From Gp6-AA40 sp035649395 (GTDB lineage Bacteria; Acidobacteriota; Vicinamibacteria; Vicinamibacterales; UBA2999), in contig DASRJR010000344.1 of assembly GCA_035649395.1 (NCBI GenBank), positions 1 through 7,469 on the forward strand: a DNA stretch of 7,469 nucleotides, written 5' to 3'. Numbering within the stretch: the first letter of the stretch is position 1; the number at the start of each line of letters is the position of its first letter. The position numbers were made by a program, and so were the translations under genes. This document shows positions 4,662 to 7,469 of this stretch, one piece after another. A model generated the notes under the pieces. The model was not told where the DNA came from. It saw nothing but the letters and a program-made list of their open reading frames with translations, and did not search any database.

Positions 4662-7107
4662 CGTCCAGGCGCGCGTCGATCGATGGATCGTCGAGTCGCG
4701 TCTCGACACTTCCCGCCGATGCCGTCGCCGCGGGACGCGCCCAGCGGCGCGCGGTGTAGACGACGCCGACGAGGGTCACCGTGGCCGCCAAGTACGGGAA
4801 CAGCCACACCAGTCGATTGAACCCGCGGTCGCGCGGCCGGGCCAGGATGTCCTCACTCCCGAAGTCGTGCACGAAGGTCGCAAGGATCATGTCGCGGTCG
4901 AGACCCTTGTCGACGAGACCCTTCAGCTTCGAGAGCTGCTGCTCCTTCCCGTGACAGTTCATCATGCCGCACGTGCCGGCGGGCAGACGACAACCGCCGC
5001 AGGTGCACATGATCTCGTTCTCGAGATCGCGTTCGAGCTGTGCGCGATGGATCGGCGGCACAGTGGTCTGGGCGAGTGCCAACGCCGGCGACAGCAGGAC
5101 CGCCAGCAGTAACACGGTGGTCGTGACGGCTCCAGCGGGCACCTGCGCCGCGGCAAAGCTGAACGCCGCGTCCGGCAGCAACGCGATGCCGATACCGAGT
5201 GCGAGCACACCGAAACCGACCCACACCCAGTTGACGAGCGGGTTGATCGTCACCCCGATCTCGGCCTCCTGTGTCGCGGCGTCGAACGTGTACAACACGA
5301 CGTAGACATCGCGCGCGAACCCGCGACGGATGGCCACTTCCGTCGTCGGCGGCTCGCTCTCGTGCTTGTGGAAGAACCACTTCGCCGGATACATCAACGC
5401 GAGCTGGTTGCCGTTCTGAAATACGGTCACCTGCGCAGTCACCATCTGCTTGCGCTGGTCCTCAGTCACTTTCAGCGCATCGTAGCGCGCGGTAAATTCT
5501 CCAACCTTCACCTGCTGCCCGGGCTTGAGGAAGACCTTCTCTTCCTGCTTCAAGCCCTCGCCGGCGAAGCCAAGAAAGATCAGCACGATTGCGACGTGCA
5601 CGATGTAGCCGCCGTATCGGCGCTTGTTGCGACCGACCAGGCCGACCAATGCCGTGAACAGATCCGTCCCCGTGCTCGACTGTCGGACGCGCGCACCGCG
5701 CCAGAATTCCTGGCCGATCGTACCGGCGACGAAGCCGGTGAGCGCAAAACACAACCCCGACGCCCACACGGGCACGCCGAGTGCGATCACGACGACGCCG
5801 ACGAGGAGACCAGCGGCCACCGGAATGAGGAATGAATCGCGCAGGTTGAGCAGTGTCGACTTGCGCCACGCCAGCAGCGGCCCGATGCCGGTCAGCAGCA
5901 GGAGGAGCAAGCCAATCGGCAACATCCACGTGTTGTAGAACGTGGTCGCCACGGTGACGCGCTCGCCGCGGATCGCCTGGCTCAGCGTCGGGAACATCGT
6001 CGCGAACAGGACGAAGAACGCCGAGAACAGCAGAATCCAGTTGTTCACCAGGAACGCGGCCTCGCGCGAGATCCACGAGTCGAGCTCGTTGCGCGCGCGC
6101 AGCAGCGGCAGCCGATAGATCACGAATCCGAAGCTGACGACCAACAGCGTGATCATGAAGACGGTGAACATCCAGGCGAGCTCGGGATCCTCACCGAACG
6201 CGTGCACGGACTGGACCACGCCCGACCGCGTCATGAACGTGCCGAAGATCGTCAGGAAGAACGTCAGGATGACGAGCGTGACGTTCCAGACGCGCAGCAT
6301 GCCGCGCCGCTCCTGCACCATGACCGAGTGCAGAAAGGCCGTCGCCGTGAACCAGGGAAGCAGTCCGGCGTTCTCGACCGGATCCCACATCCAGTAGCCG
6401 CCCCACCCGAGCTCCTCGTAGGCCCAAATCATCCCGAGGCCGAGTCCGACCGACAGGAACAGCCACGAGATCATCGTCCAGCGCCGCACGGCGCGGAGCC
6501 ACGAGTCGTCCAGATAGCCGGTGATGAGCGCGGCCATGCCGAACGCGTACGGAATGGTCAGGCCGACGAAGCCCGAATACATGGTCGGCGGATGGATGAC
6601 CATGTAGAAGTTCTGTAACAGCGGGTTGAGTCCCGCGCCGTCGGTGGGATTCTGCGTCAGGTACGTCTCGAAGGGGTTGTTGTGGACGATCATCAGGAAC
6701 AGGAAGAACATCTGCACTGCTGAAATGACCGCCACGACGTAGGGAATGAGCTCGCGATGACGTTCGCGATTGACGTACACCGCCGTCGCGCCGACGACCG
6801 ACAGCAGGAACACCCAGAACATGATCGAGCCGTCCAGGCCACCCCAGTACGACGTGATCCGGTAGAACATCGGCAGCGTCGAGTCCGAGTAGCGTTGGAC
6901 GTACTTGATCGAGTAGTCGCCCGTGACGAAGGCGTAGATGATCACGGACGACGCCACCGCCATGATGGCGGTGAGCAGATAGAAAGCGCCGACGCCGCTT
7001 TCGATGAGCCGCTGCGAGCGACGGCGAGCGCCCGCCACCGAAATCGCCGCTGCGTAGGCGCAGACGACGAACGCCGTCAGAAGGAGGTAGTAACCCAGTG
7101 AGGCCAT
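4639..7107 (-). CDS. ccmF: CcmF heme lyase fused to CcmH-like domain
   Basis: This 822-residue polypeptide joins two System I proteins. Residues 1 to about 645 are CcmF, the integral membrane cytochrome c heme lyase that takes heme from CcmE and attaches it to apocytochrome CxxCH thiols. Its WWD motif lies at 235-252 (WGGYWMWDPVENAGLLPW). All four expected heme-ligand histidines are visible: H172 (VIHPPT), H260 (FLHS), H302 (SVHAF) and H504 (YIVHVA). Also present are TRSGVVQSVHAF and a periplasmic loop at about 520-620. A hydrophobic, signal-peptide-like segment at 661-680 leads into a CcmH-like periplasmic domain (about 683-760), with Cys701, 703, 706, 713 and 718 in place of the usual LRCxxCQ. 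A final TM (about 764-785) and an acidic tail follow. No stop codon interrupts the junction. An in-frame GTG at residue 656 could in principle start a separate CcmH. The ATG at 7107 lies 7 nt after ccmE. Confidence 0.95.
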   Translation of the reverse strand: MASLGYYLLLTAFVVCAYAAAISVAGARRRSQRLIESGVGAFYLLTAIMAVASSVIIYAFVTGDYSIKYVQRYSDSTLPMFYRITSYWGGLDGSIMFWVFLLSVVGATAVYVNRERHRELIPYVVAVISAVQMFFLFLMIVHNNPFETYLTQNPTDGAGLNPLLQNFYMVIHPPTMYSGFVGLTIPYAFGMAALITGYLDDSWLRAVRRWTMISWLFLSVGLGLGMIWAYEELGWGGYWMWDPVENAGLLPWFTATAFLHSVMVQERRGMLRVWNVTLVILTFFLTIFGTFMTRSGVVQSVHAFGEDPELAWMFTVFMITLLVVSFGFVIYRLPLLRARNELDSWISREAAFLVNNWILLFSAFFVLFATMFPTLSQAIRGERVTVATTFYNTWMLPIGLLLLLLTGIGPLLAWRKSTLLNLRDSFLIPVAAGLLVGVVVIALGVPVWASGLCFALTGFVAGTIGQEFWRGARVRQSSTGTDLFTALVGLVGRNKRRYGGYIVHVAIVLIFLGFAGEGLKQEEKVFLKPGQQVKVGEFTARYDALKVTEDQRKQMVTAQVTVFQNGNQLALMYPAKWFFHKHESEPPTTEVAIRRGFARDVYVVLYTFDAATQEAEIGVTINPLVNWVWVGFGVLALGIGIALLPDAAFSFAAAQVPAGAVTTTVLLLAVLLSPALALAQTTVPPIHRAQLERDLENEIMCTCGGCRLPAGTCGMMNCHGKEQQLSKLKGLVDKGLDRDMILATFVHDFGSEDILARPRDRGFNRLVWLFPYLAATVTLVGVVYTARRWARPAATASAGSVETRLDDPSIDARLDDELRDLD

Positions 7108-7114
7108 GGCCCGC

Positions 7115-7469
7115 CTATTGCGTTCCGGCGCCGACCCTCGGCGGAGCCGCTTCGTACTTCGATGGGCACTTCGCGGTCATCTCGCTGGCCATGAATCCGT
7201 TCTCCGTGAGATGGCCGGTGAGCACGACCTCAGCATCGTCCTTGAAGGTGTCCGGGACGATGCCGTTGTAGTACGCGCGGATCACTTTGCCGTTGCGCTG
7301 CAGCTGGAACTGGTACTCGCGTGACTCACGCTTGCGCCCGATCGACCCAGGCACGACGTTGCCGTGGACCTGCAGCTTCTTGCCTTCCCACGCCGCCGGT
7401 TGAGCCATGACCTCATCGACGTACTTGTAGTACTGCATGTTCTCGCCAAGCGTGGAGTACAGCAGCGTG
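7115..7469 (-). CDS. ccmE: CcmE heme chaperone, Cys-type (CxxxY), 5'-truncated
   Basis: The frame stays open to the right edge of the window, so the N-terminal part, including the membrane anchor, is missing. An ATG at 7438 is probably internal, because sequence upstream of it (LLYSTLGEN) fits the region linking the anchor to the domain. The visible part is the periplasmic OB-fold (GKKLQVHGNVVPGSI, then IVPDTFKDDAEVVLTGHL). Where E. coli CcmE has the heme-binding His of an HDExY motif, this protein has CPSKY at 7154-7168, the CxxxY form known from archaea and some bacteria (System I*). CcmE receives heme from CcmC, binds it covalently and passes it to CcmF. The Tyr is retained. The stop is TAG at 7117-7115. 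A GGCGGG just before the ATG of the next gene is its only candidate ribosome binding site. The operon promoter must lie outside the window. Confidence 0.93.
   Translation of the reverse strand, partial: TLLYSTLGENMQYYKYVDEVMAQPAAWEGKKLQVHGNVVPGSIGRKRESREYQFQLQRNGKVIRAYYNGIVPDTFKDDAEVVLTGHLTENGFMASEMTAKCPSKYEAAPPRVGAGTQ

Overview
This window is almost entirely a minus-strand cytochrome c maturation (System I, Ccm) operon. A fragment of an unrelated plus-strand gene sits at the left edge. The DNA is G+C-rich and tightly packed. The combination of an alternative-type CcmD, a Cys-type (CxxxY) CcmE, a Cys-rich CcmH domain, and a zinc-ribbon membrane protein next to a carboxypeptidase-regulatory-like protein suggests an Acidobacteriota-type bacterium, possibly Vicinamibacteria. 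That assignment is inference from gene content, not from a marker gene.

Layout, in the direction of transcription from right to left: ccmE (7469-7115, 5' end outside the window); a CcmF-CcmH fusion (7107-4639); a two-TM zinc-ribbon protein (4661-4077); a secreted, membrane-anchored beta-sandwich protein (4080-2836); ccmA (2839-2114); ccmB (2114-1443); ccmC (1443-781); an alternative ccmD (781-494); and a 51-aa single-TM protein (494-339) that is easy to overlook. Only ccmE/ccmF has a gap (7 nt). Every other junction overlaps: 23 nt at ccmFH/zinc ribbon, ATGA or GTGA at the next two, and a TGATG junction at the last four. The block therefore looks like one translationally coupled transcript, with its promoter beyond position 7469. 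The left end holds the 3' part of a GxxExxY-family protein (1-291, plus strand), convergent with the operon across 47 bp that contain no obvious terminator hairpin.

How the genes should work together, from established knowledge of System I: CcmA and CcmB form the ABC module with CcmC and CcmD. CcmC loads heme onto the periplasmic chaperone CcmE. CcmF then transfers heme from CcmE to apocytochrome thiols that CcmH-type proteins keep reduced. Here the CcmF and CcmH roles are on one polypeptide. CcmE carries a Cys instead of the usual heme-binding His, the hallmark of the variant called System I*. That variant was described as lacking CcmH, yet a divergent Cys-rich CcmH domain is present here.

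No CcmG-like thioredoxin and no canonical CcmI is visible. The two extra proteins between ccmFH and ccmA share a cytoplasmic helical-hairpin motif and are the least understood part. No stretch over 300 bases lacks a gene. I saw no RNA genes, mobile elements, CRISPR arrays or convincing repeats.
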